From contig JBAIAA010000774.1 in NCBI GenBank assembly GCA_037893245.1, positions 843,001 through 907,000 on the forward strand: 64,000 nt of DNA, written 5' to 3'. Position 1 is the first letter of the stretch. Every line of letters begins with the position of its first letter. Positions 22,081 through 34,340 of this stretch are shown here, piece by piece. Made by a program: the position numbers and the translations under genes. The notes under the pieces were generated by a model, which ran no database searches, was not told the origin of the DNA, and saw only the letters and a program-made list of their open reading frames with translations. The DNA is from Crossaster papposus (lineage: Eukaryota; Echinodermata; Asteroidea; Velatida; Solasteridae).

Positions 22081-25000
22081 TCAATGAAACCTGTCTTTTT
22101 TTGGTCAGTTTTGACTTTGTTCAGTTTGCACGTGCTACTTGAGCCAGAGGGAATTACTGATTTAGTCCAGGAGCTAGCAGACTTTTATCGGTATTGTTGA
22201 GTACAAAAGGTTTGACACCTGAAATGAGTAGGACTATGTGTGGGAACCCCAAAATGTGGATTCTTAAGTTTGGCACCCTTGCACTGCCCCCTGAGGGCAC
22301 TCTCAAAATGAACCCCCCTAATTTTTGTATCGGTATTGGTGGCGTACGAGGACCATTTTTTTGTTATATGTACTTCAAGGGAGTCTTATTTCAAAAATCC
22401 AATTCTTAAGTTTTCAACTAATGTACTAAGCCAATTAAGAATGGCCTAATTAACGCTAATTAGCACTTGTATCGGTATTGTCACGTACGAGGACACATTT
22501 TGGCTCAAATGTACTTTAAGATATCCTGATTACGAATATCTAATTCTTAAGTTTCAACTCCATGTACGGTACTAATCCACTTAAGAATGGGTCAAAGATC
22601 GATAATTGACCTAATTACGTTTTCGGGAACGATGGAATATGTGACCCGCTCCGTCGAAATCATGAATAAGTCTCAACAAAGTTATGGTCTGATGAATATG
22701 ACAGGTGTATATTTATTTGCCGAATCCACATCCCGAGAAAAACAGCTTTGAAATAAACAAAATTGACCAAATTCATACGGACAGCACACACAAATACTTG
22801 GTCACGATTTTCACCCATGCATTCACTTCAACGGCCGATTGCGTAAAACGGCCTCAGCGACTTATTCCTGATTACGATGGAGCGGGTCACATATGCCATT
22901 TCTCCGGAACCACATGGGGTAGAGGATTGAAATAAGGTTTAATGTGAAGGTCTAAACATTGTGGACAAGGACCAGTTGTTAAAGTAGTAATTTGTTGGTG
23001 TTTTCATGGCTTAAACATGCAATTAAGCCTAAAAAGTGTACCCTTTTGACCCACCACGTGTTTATAATTGTATCGGTATGATCGAGTACGTCCACAAAAC
23101 GTATGTCAACATGTTCATCTGGCAACCCAGAATACGAAAAACTCGTTCTTAAGTGTCCATCTGATGCACAAATCCGCTTAAGAATAAGAAATCGGTCAAC
23201 TTATGAAAGCATGCTTAAGCTATTATTGAGTTATTCCTCATGAAAAGGAGGCCTTCTTCATAAGTTTAATTTACTAAGAGCTTTTCGGAGTTTTCATGTG
23301 TATTTTAAGAATTGCTCGCATCCAATTATTAAGCTGGATAGTACAATAACCATGTGTCTGTGTCTAGGACTATATATATGCCCTATTGTTTATTGTACCT
23401 TATAAAATAAGCACGAGCTCTCGTGACAGATGAGGGCACTTGACAGAAGATATTGATTGAAATAAACTTTAATTAAAAATCAAATCAAAATTACGTGTAA
23501 CACTTAATATGTATTATAGTCATGTTCTCAGTTTGCGATTTGAATGGTTACAAATTATGGAATCATTCAATTCCCGGCTGGTGTATTTCCACCTTGTTTC
23601 AAATTGAATCACTCAGCTGTTAACTTAGTTCTCTTCGGAAAGTCCTTCCTCTTCATCAGATGGTGCGACCTCTTGCCTTTCCTCACTCCCGTCAGTCTTC
23701 ATTTCATCTTCTTCTACCAGGGTTTGCGGTAGTTGATGTCCTTCAAGTTCAAACCAGATTGGAGTGTATATCCATACCCTGACCATCATGCTTATTGATG
23801 TTTTGCATAGCTAAGAGTAGAACATTTACAAAATCTTCTAAACTACAAGCATCACAACAAATTAAAGGAGACGGAGAGATATTTCATTGTGGCGGTGTGC
23901 CAATAAAATGTAACTCGCAATTATACGGCCAGGCCTACTCACAATGAATATTTACATACCTTTACCTTAAACAATACGAAAAACTTTTACAGGTTATTTC
24001 CACACTTTTTTTGATAATCTTTTGCTTAATAAGCTGTGGTTGATGATAAATGTTGCTTACCAAGAATCAGTATTAACCTCCTCATCCTCTCCATGACGCT
24101 ATGAACATATTTGTAGAACAGAAACCTAACTGATCCCTTATCCAAGGGGAGACCCCCCGAACTACATGTAGTTTCTAGATGCTCTATTTTCCAAAGACTG
24201 CAGCCAACCACAATTCTTCGTTCGCAGGGCAAATAGTCGGCTTCTGCCAATTCAGTATGATTTTTAAAACGCTATGTTTCTGGATTATGAATCATGAAGT
24301 ACACAAAATTGTAGCGATTTATGATACAGGCTATTCCTTACTTTACTAAATCACATTAATCTTGTCCTTATATTGAAGTCATCTATAAAAGTTGCTGTAA
24401 ATGCAACTTGAGTTTATTCATTTCCACTTTCGGTCAACTTATGAAAGCATGTTTAAGCTATTATTGAGTTATTCCTCATGAAAAGGAGGCCTTCTTCATA
24501 AGTTTAATTTACCAAGAGCTTTTCGGAGTTTTCATGTGTATTTTAAGAATTGCTCGCATCCAATTATTAAGCTGGATAGTACAGTAACCATGTGTCTGTG
24601 TCCGAGGACAATAAGACTATGCCCTATTGTTCATTGTACCTTATAAAATAAGCACGAGCTCTCGTGACAGATGAGGGCACTTGACAGAAGATAGTGATTG
24701 AAATAAACTTTAATTAAAAATCAAATCAAAATTACGTGTAACACTGTCACAATACTAAACACATTAATTACAATATTACACTGCACTGCACTGCACTTGA
24801 ATTAGAATGAATCTATGTTAATACAAGAACTATATTGCAAATTGCAAATATTGACCTATGATACAATAATGATCTACGTATTAATCTCGAACAAGCCAGC
24901 CCATGCCTAAACATGCAAATACTTCTTTGAAGTACGGTGCAATATTGCAGTTACTGTATATTATTATTATTATATCTTAATCTTGGTGATTTACATTTCC

Positions 25001-27496
25001 CAAACATGTTATCCATGAATAAAGCTGCAGCGCCTTGCTTACATGGATGTAAGTTCCCGGGTGTAAGTTATAATAATGTTTCAAAATATATATGCATTTT
25101 AACTGGCAGACTATTATCATGTCAACATCTACTGGTAGCTAAAGTACCATGGAAATGAATAAACTCAAGTTGCATTTACAGCAACTTTTATAGATGACTT
25201 CAATATAAGGACAAGATTAATGTGATTTAGTAAAGTAAGGAATAGCCTGTATCATAAATCGCTACAATTTTGTGTACTTCATGATTCATAATCCAGAAAC
25301 TTAGCGTTTTAAAAATCATACTGAATTGGCAGAAGCCGACTATTTGCCCTGCGAACGAAGAATTGTGGTTGGCTGCAGTCTTTGGAAAATAGAGAATCTA
25401 GAAACTACATGTAGTTCGGGGGGTCTCCCCTTGGATAAGGGATCAGTTAGGTTTCTGTTCTACAAATATGTTCATAGCGTCATGTAGAGGATGAGGAGGT
25501 TAATACTGATTCTTGGTAAGCAACATTCATCATCAACCACAGCTTATTAAGCAAAAGATTATCAAAAAAAGTGTGGAAATAACCTGTAAAAGGTTTCCGT
25601 ATTGTTTACGGTAAAGGTATGTAAATATTCATTGTGAGTAGGCCTGGCCGTATAATTGCAAGTTACATTTTATTGGCACACCGCCACAATGAAATACCTC
25701 TCCGTCTCCTTTAATTTGTTGTGATGCTTGTAGTTTAGAAGATTTTGTAAATGTTCTACTCTTAGCTATGCAAAACATCAATAAGCATGATGGTCAGGGT
25801 ATGGATATACACTCCAATCTGGTTTGAACTTGAAGGACATCAACTACCGCAAACCCTGGTAGAAGAAGATGAAATGAAGACTGACGGGAGTGAGGAAAGG
25901 CAAGAGGTCGCACCATCTGATGAAGAGGAAGGACTTTCCGAAGAGAACTAAGTTAACAGCTGAGTGATTCAATTTGAAACAAGGTGGAAATACACTAGCC
26001 GGGAATTGAATGATTCCATAATTTGTAACCACTCAAATCGCAAACTGAGAACATGACTATAATACATATTAAGTGTTACACGTAATTTTGATTTGATTTT
26101 TAATTAAAGTTTATTTCAATCAATATCTTCTGTCCAGTGCCCTCATCTGTCACGAGAGCTCGTGCTTATTTTATAAGGTACAATGAACAATAGGGCATAT
26201 ATAGTCTTATTGTCCTCGGACACAGACACATGGTTACTGTACTATCCAGCTTAATAATTGGATGCGAGCAATTCTTAAAATACACATGAAAACTCCGAAA
26301 AGCTCTTGGTAAATTAAACTTATGAAGAAGGCCTCCTTTTCATGAGGAATAACTCAATAATAGCTTAAACATGCTTTCATAAGTTGACCGATTTCTTATT
26401 CTTAAGCGGATTTGTGCATCAGATGAACACTTAAGAACAAGTTTTTCGTATTCTGGGTTGCCAGATGAACATGTTGACATAAGTTTTGTGGACGTACTCG
26501 ATCATACCGATACAATTATAAACACGTGGTGGGTCAAAAGGGTACACCTTTAGGCCTAATTTCATGTTTAAGCCATGAAGACACCAACAAAATACTACTT
26601 TAACAACTGGTCCTTGTCCACAATGTTTAGACCTTCACATTAAACCTTATTGCAATCCTCTACCCCATGTGGTTCCGGAGAAATGGCATATGTGACCCGC
26701 TCCATCGTAATCAGGAATAAGTCGCTGAGGCCGTTTTACGCAATCGGCCGTTGAAGTGAATGCATGGGTGAAAATCGTGACCAAGTATTTGTTTGTGCTG
26801 TCCGTATGATTTTGGTCAATTTTGTTTATTTCAGAGTTGTTTTTCTCGGAATGTGGATTCGGCAAATAAATATACACCTGTCATCTTCATCAGACCATAA
26901 CTTGTTTGAGACTTATTCCTGATTTCGATGGAGCGGGTCACATTATTCCATCGTTCCCGAAAACGTAATTAGGTCAATTATCGATCTTTGACCCATTCTT
27001 AAGTGGATTAATACATGGAGTTGAAACTTAAGAATTAGATATTCGTAATCAGGATATGTTGGAGTACATTTGAGCCAAAATGTGTCCTCGTACGTGACAA
27101 TACCGATAAAAGTGCTAATTAGCGTTAATTAGGCCATTCTTAATTGGCTTAGTACATTAGTTGAAAACTTAAGAATTGGATTTTTGAAATAAGACTCCCT
27201 TGAAGTACATATAACAAAAAAATGGTCCTCGTACGCCACCAATACCGATAACAAAATTAGGGGGGTCATTTTGAAAGTGCCCCCAGGGGGCAGTGCAAGA
27301 GTGCCAAACTTAAGACTCCACATTTTGGGGTTCCCACACATAGTCCTACTCATTTCAGGTGTCAAACCTTTCGTACTCAACAATACCGATAAAAGTCTGC
27401 TAGCTCCTGGACTAAATCAGTAATTCCCTCTGGCTCAAGTAGCACGTGCAAACTGAACAAAGTCAAAACTGACCAAAAAAAGACAGGTTTCATTGA
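22081..27496. mobile_element. 5.4-kb foldback element (2.35-kb inverted arms, 0.72-kb loop)
   Basis: Left arm 22081-24426 is the inverted copy of 25150-27496 with only scattered differences; ends read TCAATGAAACCTGTC. Arms contain diverged direct repeats with TATCGGTAT cores (near 22187, 22328, 22468, 23071), each followed by GTACG-type words and a TTCTTAAGT block. The loop repeats part of the arm (24430-24745 equals 23190-23500). No protein of mobile-element type is seen, so it looks like a non-autonomous foldback. No clear target duplication was found. Confidence 0.85.
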
Positions 27497-27626
27497 CTAT
27501 TAATTTCAACTTATAAATATCGTTTGGTTTGCGTAGTGTCCCACAGGTAATCAGTATGTGATTTTTGATTGAAGTATTATAAAGTACTCCATAAGTATAG
27601 TTGGAATAGTAATATTTTGCTGATAA

Positions 27627-28297
27627 GCCCCAGTCACACCGGACTCCCGGACCATCCCGGACCACCCCGGACGTGGTCCGGGGCAGTCCGGGGTCCGATC
27701 CTTGGTGGGTCCTTGTTCGTCCGGGGTGGTCCGGGGTAGTCCGGGGCGGTCCTTGTTGGGTCCTTGTTGGCTCCGTGTTCATCCTTAGTGCCTCCTTGTT
27801 CATCCTTGTTCATCCTTGGGCATCCGGGATGGTTTATTCGGACACGGCAAGGCTACGGATGACCCCGGACGAACAAGGACCATACAAGGTTCATGTTTTT
27901 ATAGGGAAAATGCTGTGGTCCGGGGTGGTCCGGGGCGGTCCGTGTAGCATCCGTGTAGCATCCGTGGCAGTCCTTGTTGAGTCCGGGGCGGTCCGGGGTG
28001 ATCCGGCATAGTCCGTGTCTCTTCCGTGCTGGTCCGTGCCGGTCCGGGGTCATCCGTGTAGACACCGTGTGCGGTCCGTGCTTGGTCCGTGTCACCTCCT
28101 TGTTGATCCGTGCTCATCCTTGTTGACTCCTTGTTCGTCCGTAGTGCTTCCTTGTTAGGTCCGGCGTAAAGGAGTTTTGACGGTCGTCGGTCGCTTTTTC
28201 GCTCCGGACCACCCCGGACTGATAAAACTGTGGTCCGGGGTTGTCCGGGGTGGTCCTGGGTGGTCCTTGTTGGGTCCTTGTCCGGTGTGACCTAGGC
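27627..28297. mobile_element. 671-bp MITE with GTCACAC ends and GTCCGG-rich interior
   Basis: Inverted ends: GCCCCAGTCACACCGGAC on the left and GTCCGGTGTGACCTAGGC on the right. Flanks ATAA (27623-27626) and TTAA (28298-28301) suggest a TTAA target. The interior is dozens of variants of GTCCGGGGTGG and GTCCTTGTTGG, mostly in one direction with the reverse complement near each end. The frames through it are artefacts of the repeat. Confidence 0.8.
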
Positions 28298-28493
28298 TTA
28301 AGCAAGGAAACCTCCACGATTTAGTTACAGTAAAAACAAAAAAAGTTCAATTTTCGAAATTGGTAAAGGACTGTGTGCAACGTTCAAAATTGTCAGAATT
28401 GTTTGCACGAACTGTATGCTTTAGGCTACTGGCCATAAAATAATGTAAATTGCTTAAGAGACATTAATGTATTTTGTGTTGTTGCACTTTCTT

Positions 28494-28613
28494 ATTGACC
28501 TAGCGCTCCATTATTTTGCAAGAATGGAGCGTTGGAGAAACTAGTACCTTCTTCAAGGGCGTGCATTGTCTCCAACGCTCCATTCGTGCAAAATAATGTA
28601 GCGCTAGGACAAT
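28494..28613. repeat. Hairpin repeat inside the right end of the 8.7-kb element
   Basis: CCTAGCGCTCCATTATTTTG at 28499 pairs with CAAAATAATGTAGCGCTAGG ending at 28608, and AATGGAGCGTTGGAGA pairs with TCTCCAACGCTCCATT. Arms are about 40 nt with few mismatches. Confidence 0.85.
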
Positions 28614-28640
28614 AGGCTGACGTCACGGGTGGAGTTTAAG
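28581..28640 (-). repeat. Right 60-bp terminal inverted repeat
   Basis: Inverted partner of 19952-20011, overlapping the hairpin. Beyond it the long repeat interrupted at 19848 resumes. Confidence 0.8.
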
Positions 28641-28857
28641 AATATATCATTCACATGTCATTACTGTGGGGCTGAACATTGCGATTGTGTAAGCACCAGT
28701 TTATGGTTTAATCCAATCATTTCTATTCCAAATCCCATTTTGAAACACATGATTAATGATTACACAGCAACACGACAATCGACCCATATTCTGTTATTTA
28801 CATGCATTTTATTATACATACACTTAATTGCAGAAAGTTCAAAGTGAACACAAACAT

Positions 28858-28931
28858 TGGCAAGGCGGGACTCGAACCTGCGACCCCCGAAATACCGGAC
28901 CGGCGTTCTACCAACTGATTTATTTTGCCTT
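28858..28931 (-). repeat. tRNA-like (SINE-type) unit
   Basis: On the minus strand it has an A-box-like ATCAGTTGGTAGAACGCCGG and a B box GGTTCGAGTCC, with GGCAA/TTGCC acceptor pairing. Stem mismatches and its place in a repeat family (also 31830 and 54573) argue for a tRNA-derived repeat, not a working tRNA gene. Confidence 0.6.
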
Positions 28932-30208
28932 ATGTTTAGCGGTATAATTTAGCCCAAATTGTTAGTATCTTTGTTGTAGGGCGCTAGTCATAAGTCATAA
29001 ACACCAGAATACCGTGTGAACAGGGATCACGCCTAATTCTACGATACAACCTGGGAAGCGACATTGTGGGGATCACTTAATGAGGATACACATGGAAAAC
29101 CAACTAGGTCAATTTGCATACATTTCAAAGTGAACAAAGAAATTGACCCGCCTTGCCGAATAAAATTAAAACAATATATATATCACGCACATAAGTATCA
29201 GACTAATGTATTTAACATAAGTTTGAAATTGATTGATATCAAGCCAAATCTGTGAATGCTGCCTTTCGGCAACAGTTGAAATAAATTTGACATTATTAAA
29301 CAATAATACGCTTTTACCAAACCAATTTAGTTATGTATGGTTCAATCTTAACGTTTGCTAACCCTTTGATCAAATTTAGAACTTATGTTAAATGAATTTA
29401 GTCTGATATGTGCCTTAGTCAAGCACACATCAGATTTTATGAATTCAGGCCTAGATTTGTACGTTCGATCACCAACTGTGTATACACAGTTTAGCCTAGT
29501 TAATTATGATCAAGGGGGAAACACCGTTTATGAATTTGGCCCAATATGTTTTCTATGCTATTTTAAACACTTTTCGTTCAAAATCACCAACTCTCGCATT
29601 CAATTTTGTCCAGAGAAATACAAAGAAATCGCACGTTTTTACTAAACAAATTAAGTCATTTGCCATTTAATTGCAAAGTGTTGGTCATTCTATTTCAACT
29701 TTGTCTCGCGAATATTCGTCACCAGAGTCTAAGCTGTTGATGTAAGGCAACATACATCCAGGGATCGAATTCATATGATATCAGTCTATTTCAAACTTAT
29801 GTGAAATAAATTAGTCTAGTGTGTGCTTGACTCACGCACATATCTAGCCTTGGTCAAGGCGAGTTCGTCGTTATCCGTCCGTCGTTATCCGTCCAGAAAT
29901 ACACTGTGCGCGCGCCCCGCATAAATTATGCTGCTACTGCTAGCTTGCGCCCCGTGCAAATATACAGCGCGAACAGGGACCTCATACGGCCACTATTTAT
30001 GCAAATCTACTGAGGCTACTTTTTCGCCTTGGATCATTGGGATTTTGAAATCTTATGTTTTTCCTATATTTTGCGCCACATTTCCAGCGCATGACCTCGT
30101 ATGCGAATACAGATAAGTATAGGCGAGGCTAAGATGTGAAGTGTCCAATCACAACGCGGTTGAATCCCGACGTCATCAAATTTGATGCGGCATAACATTT
30201 AAGACAAA

Positions 30209-30440
30209 ATGGCAGATATTCAGCGCCGTCTGTCGTCCGAAGATCTGTGGTGTTGTTTGAATTTTGCAGCGAAAATATTATCCCTCGAAGATTTTAGACC
30301 CGACCAGCGAAAGGCCATTAGAATCCTTTCTTCGTGGTCAAGGTGTTTTTGTGAATTTGCCGACAGGTTATGGGAAATACGTCATTGTTTCAGGCAGCCT
30401 GAGCCCCATTTTGCTCGGAGCTCGCACGTACGACCAGGTA
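30209..30440 (+). pseudogene. RecQ-type DNA helicase, broken N-terminal exon
   Basis: ATG at 30209 opens a frame with FRPDQRKAI, the Q-motif-like block found before Walker A in RecQ helicases. An extra base near 30320 shifts the frame; in the next frame the sequence continues FLRGQGVFVNLPTGYGKY, a Walker A in which the usual Ser/Thr after Lys is Tyr. Similarity fades after about 30440 and the remaining helicase motifs are absent. It lies alone in the middle of a foldback-like element, so a captured or leftover exon is likelier than a host gene. Confidence 0.7.
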
Positions 30441-31829
30441 CTCAGCGTCAGTTTTCAGCGTGTTCGGTCAGTTTCTTATCGCCGTATAATCGGCATTAAC
30501 CCAGGCATGCTGGTCTGTGCGTTATCGCCACATTGTATGGGCCAAGCATGGTCCAACGCTGTGGGGAGGGGGGAATGTTTACGGCTGCAGAACCAACCTT
30601 TAAAATGATCGCAATGTCGTAATTTAAACAGGGACAAGTGTCTTATATCCTCAATAACTCCTCGGATTATTTTCTTGGCAAAATTCAGCCGGCAAGGCAT
30701 TTAATTATCAGACTTCCGCGTTTTACCGAGCCATGGTTTTCAGATCAGCTGGATTAGATGCGTGCGATATAATGTAGGGCTGAGTTCGACACGTTTCAAT
30801 AGAGTCGCGGCCTTCTCCAGTCACCGCGGTTGAAAACTCAAAACTAAGCAGCTAAACACAACTAGTTTTGACCATAACATTGTCAACATTCAAGAAAATG
30901 CCCAGCAAAACGAGCGAAAATAACTGCGACCCTCACCAATCAAGCAAGACAGTTCAAATCTTCATGTGTAATTCCTACAAGCCTTCGTAAAAATCACTCA
31001 ACTTTCTCCGATAAAATATGTCAACGATGGCGGTGTTCGTAAACACTTGCGAGCTAGCTATGACCTTTCACCGCTACCTCAAATTATGCAGTTTCTACGC
31101 AACGATCGACCAATAAGAAAACGACTATAAAGGTCAGCTTAATCTATTAGCATAATGAGCACCGCCCCCAAAACCTCAACTTAACCAATGATCCAAGGCG
31201 TTCAAGTATCTTCAGTTACTTTGCATATAATAGTGGACGCGTGAGGTCGTTGTTTGAGCTCCGATTACCGCTGCGCTGTACGTACGGACGGGTAACGATG
31301 AACGCCTTGACCAAGGCTAGCACATATCCGACTAACATAAGTTTGAAATTTATCTGTGAATGCTGCATTTCGGCAACAGCTTCAATGAATGTGATCAAAG
31401 GGTGAACAAACGTTGAAATTGAACCATAAATAACTAAATTGGTTTGGTAAAAGCGTATGATTGTTTTAATAATGTCAAATTCGTTTAGGCTGTTGCCGAA
31501 GGGCAGCATTCACAGATCAAATTCGTCTTGATATTAATCAATTTTAAACTTATGTTAAAAACATTAGTCTGGTGATTATGTGCGTGATATATATATATAT
31601 TGTTTGAATTTTAATTGGCAAGGCGGGTCAATTTCCTTGTTCACTTTGAAGTGTATTAACTAGTTGGTTTCCCATGTGTATCCTCATTGAGTGATCTCCA
31701 CAGTGTCGCTTCCCAGGTTGTATCTTAAACTTGGGCGTGATCCCTGGTCCCACGGTATTTTGGTGTTTATGACTTCTGACTAGCGCCCTCGAAGAAAGTT
31801 ACTAACAATTTAGAAGACCGCTAAGCATA

Positions 31830-31884
31830 GGGCAAAATAGGTCAGTATTTCGGAGGTCGCAGGTTAGAGTCCCGCCTTGCCAAT
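31830..31884 (+). repeat. tRNA-like unit, internally deleted
   Basis: Matches 54573-54645 but lacks the TTGGTAGAACGCCGG part. The B box is changed to GGTTAGAGTCC. Confidence 0.5.
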
Positions 31885-34103
31885 GTCTTTGTTGACTTTG
31901 AACTCTCTGCAATTAAGTGTATGTATTTTAAAATGCACGCAAATAACAGAATATGGGTCGAGTGTCGTGTTGCTGTGTAATGATTAATCATTTGTTTCAA
32001 AATGGGATTTTGAATAGAAATGAGTGGAGGAAACAATAACCAGGAGTTTACACAATCGAAATGTTTAGCTCCACAATAATGACATGTGAATGATCTATTC
32101 AGAATAGCCGAACATTTTGGGCACACTTATTCTATTTCTAAAAATTGACTTTGATGTAATCGTTTATGTTTACTAAGCCTATACTTTGTTTCTACAAACT
32201 ATAAATGTGGGGGGTGTAAGTAGCAAGGCGGGGGTACCTTGAGAGATTGGTGACTTTAAGTATCTTACTGCCACCATGGATGCCCACACCAGGTCTTAAA
32301 ATACTCCAAAGACACCTCCCTTCCATATACAAGTGCCAAACCCTTTCCTCGAAACAAAACGACATATTTTAGGAGCTGGCTCCCAGACTATATCAACAGA
32401 ACGCCACCAACAAATAAAAGTATAGGTATAAGTATAAAACGCTAAAACATATAGGTTATTGAAACAAAATTCATTCAAATTCACCAACTCTCGCATTCAA
32501 GTTTGTGCCAGAAAATTTCGCACGCTTTTAATACCAAACTAGTTTAGTCATTTTTAATTCAATTTCAACGTTTGGTCACCCTTTTTAAGCACCGGGTTGA
32601 GAATATTCACTTCGGAAGTGAATGAAAGTAGTGCAATGTTTGTTCCTTTCTGGGTTAAGCTGACACTTTTACCCTAGTCAGTGTGACACGTTTCCAACTG
32701 AAACGACCCAAACAGCAAGACTCCAAGTGAATCTGAACCGCAATATTTGGGCCCTCATTGTCGCTGCTTGATTGATTTATACTACGTTTCTTTTACATCC
32801 ATTGTCAAGATTTCAAAGATTCTTACTAATGCTTTAAGGTTTGAGATGAATTGAGTCTATTTATTCAGTGTATACGAGCTACTGACTTGGGTGTGTGAAA
32901 GCTTTGCACTGTCCGGTCTCAGTGTTGCGTAATCAAACAATGGATTAAAGGTTGGGTTTAAATAAGGGCGTTTCTAATGCCCAGTACGTTGGACATCGAA
33001 GTCATTTGCTGCCATACGTTCTTGCGCGTCGGATGTAATTCTGCTAACTCCGCCAAAGTGTCTTTTCCAGTGATTATTATCCGTACACATTTTTGAGTAC
33101 CAATACGTTGGAGATAATGTTGTGTGACCCTCAAGAACTGACCCGCCAATTTATTTCGATGGTGATTCAAACCAGTATTTTCTGACATATCTGATGAAGA
33201 TTTTTACTCCGATGAGGATTTATACTAAAAGCGGCAGATTCGAAGGTGAATAAGCTTCCTACATTCACGGATGATTTGGACGTCTTGTAACAGATCAGGA
33301 AATGATGGAAAATAAGAAAAGGTAACAAGAATTGTTTTCCTCTCAAAAGTTGGCGTATATTTCAGCCGTCGGTGTATCTGGCAAGGGCAGACTGATTTAC
33401 CAGAAAAACCTTCTACTGTCATTTTATTATATCAATTATATCAACAAATTGCTGATTAACACTGAGTATAAATAAACCCAAGCTAAAAATTGACCAACGC
33501 GTGTTCAAGACGTGCGTTGCTATGCATATGAAGCAAGAAATTGGACGGAGATAACCCCCCTCCTTTGTGATGGTCATTGTGCTTGCGGAATTATGTTGTG
33601 GTTTCTCAGGAATTCTTGTTAGTTTCTTGTGGGGAGAGGCGTTAGGTAACGATAGTCTAGAGTGTGTATGGGTATGGGGAAGTCCCTCTGTCTTATGTCG
33701 TGCTGGGTATATTGCTTTCAGGCAAACATATTTAGTTACCCTTTACAAAAAAAAATGACGTCAAGACGAGTTTGCGCATGCGTGAGCGAAACATCACGTT
33801 GGCTTTACCCCAGCCTTTTGTTACACCCTGAACGGTTTCATTATCACGTGTCAAACCAGACTCGGAACAAATTGTTATTTATGCTCTGTTCAACGTCTGC
33901 CGTTTTGCCACACGGGTACGACAGGACTAATTGAGTTAGCGAATGTTTAAACAGTACATGTACGTGCTGTGCTGTACGTGTATATACCGGCCTATTTGAA
34001 GGACAATTGCAATTGTAATATCCAATGGTGCATATACAACGTCGAAGGTAATTTACAACAATTGCTTTTGCTGTAATTTTCAGAAATTGATGTTCTTTCT
34101 ATT

Positions 34104-34340
34104 TGTTTGTGTCTGTGTTGGTTTTTGTGTTCTTGTCTCGTATTACGATCGAGGATCGAAACACAAAAGAGAACAAAGGGAACAAAGGATCCACGATCGA
34201 CGGTTTGCTTGTCCGAATTCGGTCCTCGATCGACGGTGCAAGCGCAAAGCAATGTGGATTGGGTATAGTAAAGGAACACAGGAAAACACAATATCGATCC
34301 TCGGTCGTTATGTGGTTCACTACTGTGTGATTTTGTGTGT
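34104..34340. mobile_element. Insertion of about 230 bp in copy B
   Basis: Absent at the matching point of copy C (about 60030). It contains CGATCGAGGATCG and related CGATCGACGG/TCCTCGATCGACGG words in both directions between TTTTGTGT-type flanks. It resembles a small MITE; exact ends are unclear because of neighbouring T and G runs. Confidence 0.4.

Larger units (their letters stand above)
19952..28640 (+). mobile_element. Composite 8.7-kb element with 60-bp terminal inverted repeats carrying a DUF3504 gene
   Basis: Left end 19952-20011 and right end 28581-28640 are inverted copies matching at about 57 of 60 positions, beginning CTTAAACTCCACCCGTGACG. The flanks TTAGAGAT (19841-19848) and GAATATAT (28640-28647) match the uninterrupted GAATAGAT in the sister repeat near 32098 (minus strand), consistent with a decayed 8-bp target duplication. 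Inside are a DUF3504 pseudogene just after the left end, then nested later arrivals: an AAT-tailed retroelement end, a 5.4-kb foldback element and a GTCCGG-rich MITE. The ends may belong to an element that carried the DUF3504 gene, but no DDE transposase is visible, and the linkage is an inference. Confidence 0.6.
28641..32415. mobile_element. Remainder of a foldback-like element with about 1.1-kb arms enclosing a RecQ exon
   Basis: 28641-29400 is the inverted copy of about 31385-32100, and the arm continues on the far side of the 8.7-kb insertion (19520-19848 with 32090-32415). Without the insertion the element would be about 4.1 kb. The non-repeated middle, about 29860-31300, contains a helicase-like exon. 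Within 29545-29860 there is a segment in direct orientation shared with 53735-54055, so the internal structure is mosaic. Confidence 0.65.

Noticed and set aside
23544-26877. Paired small proteins encoded on opposite strands (23544/25844 and 22705/26647)
   Set aside because: They are the same short frame seen in both arms of the foldback element; no domain and no selection visible by eye.
27673-28317. Overlapping open frames rich in Arg, Thr, Gly and Pro
   Set aside because: They follow from the GTCCGG/GTCCTTGTTGG short repeats and are open on both strands.
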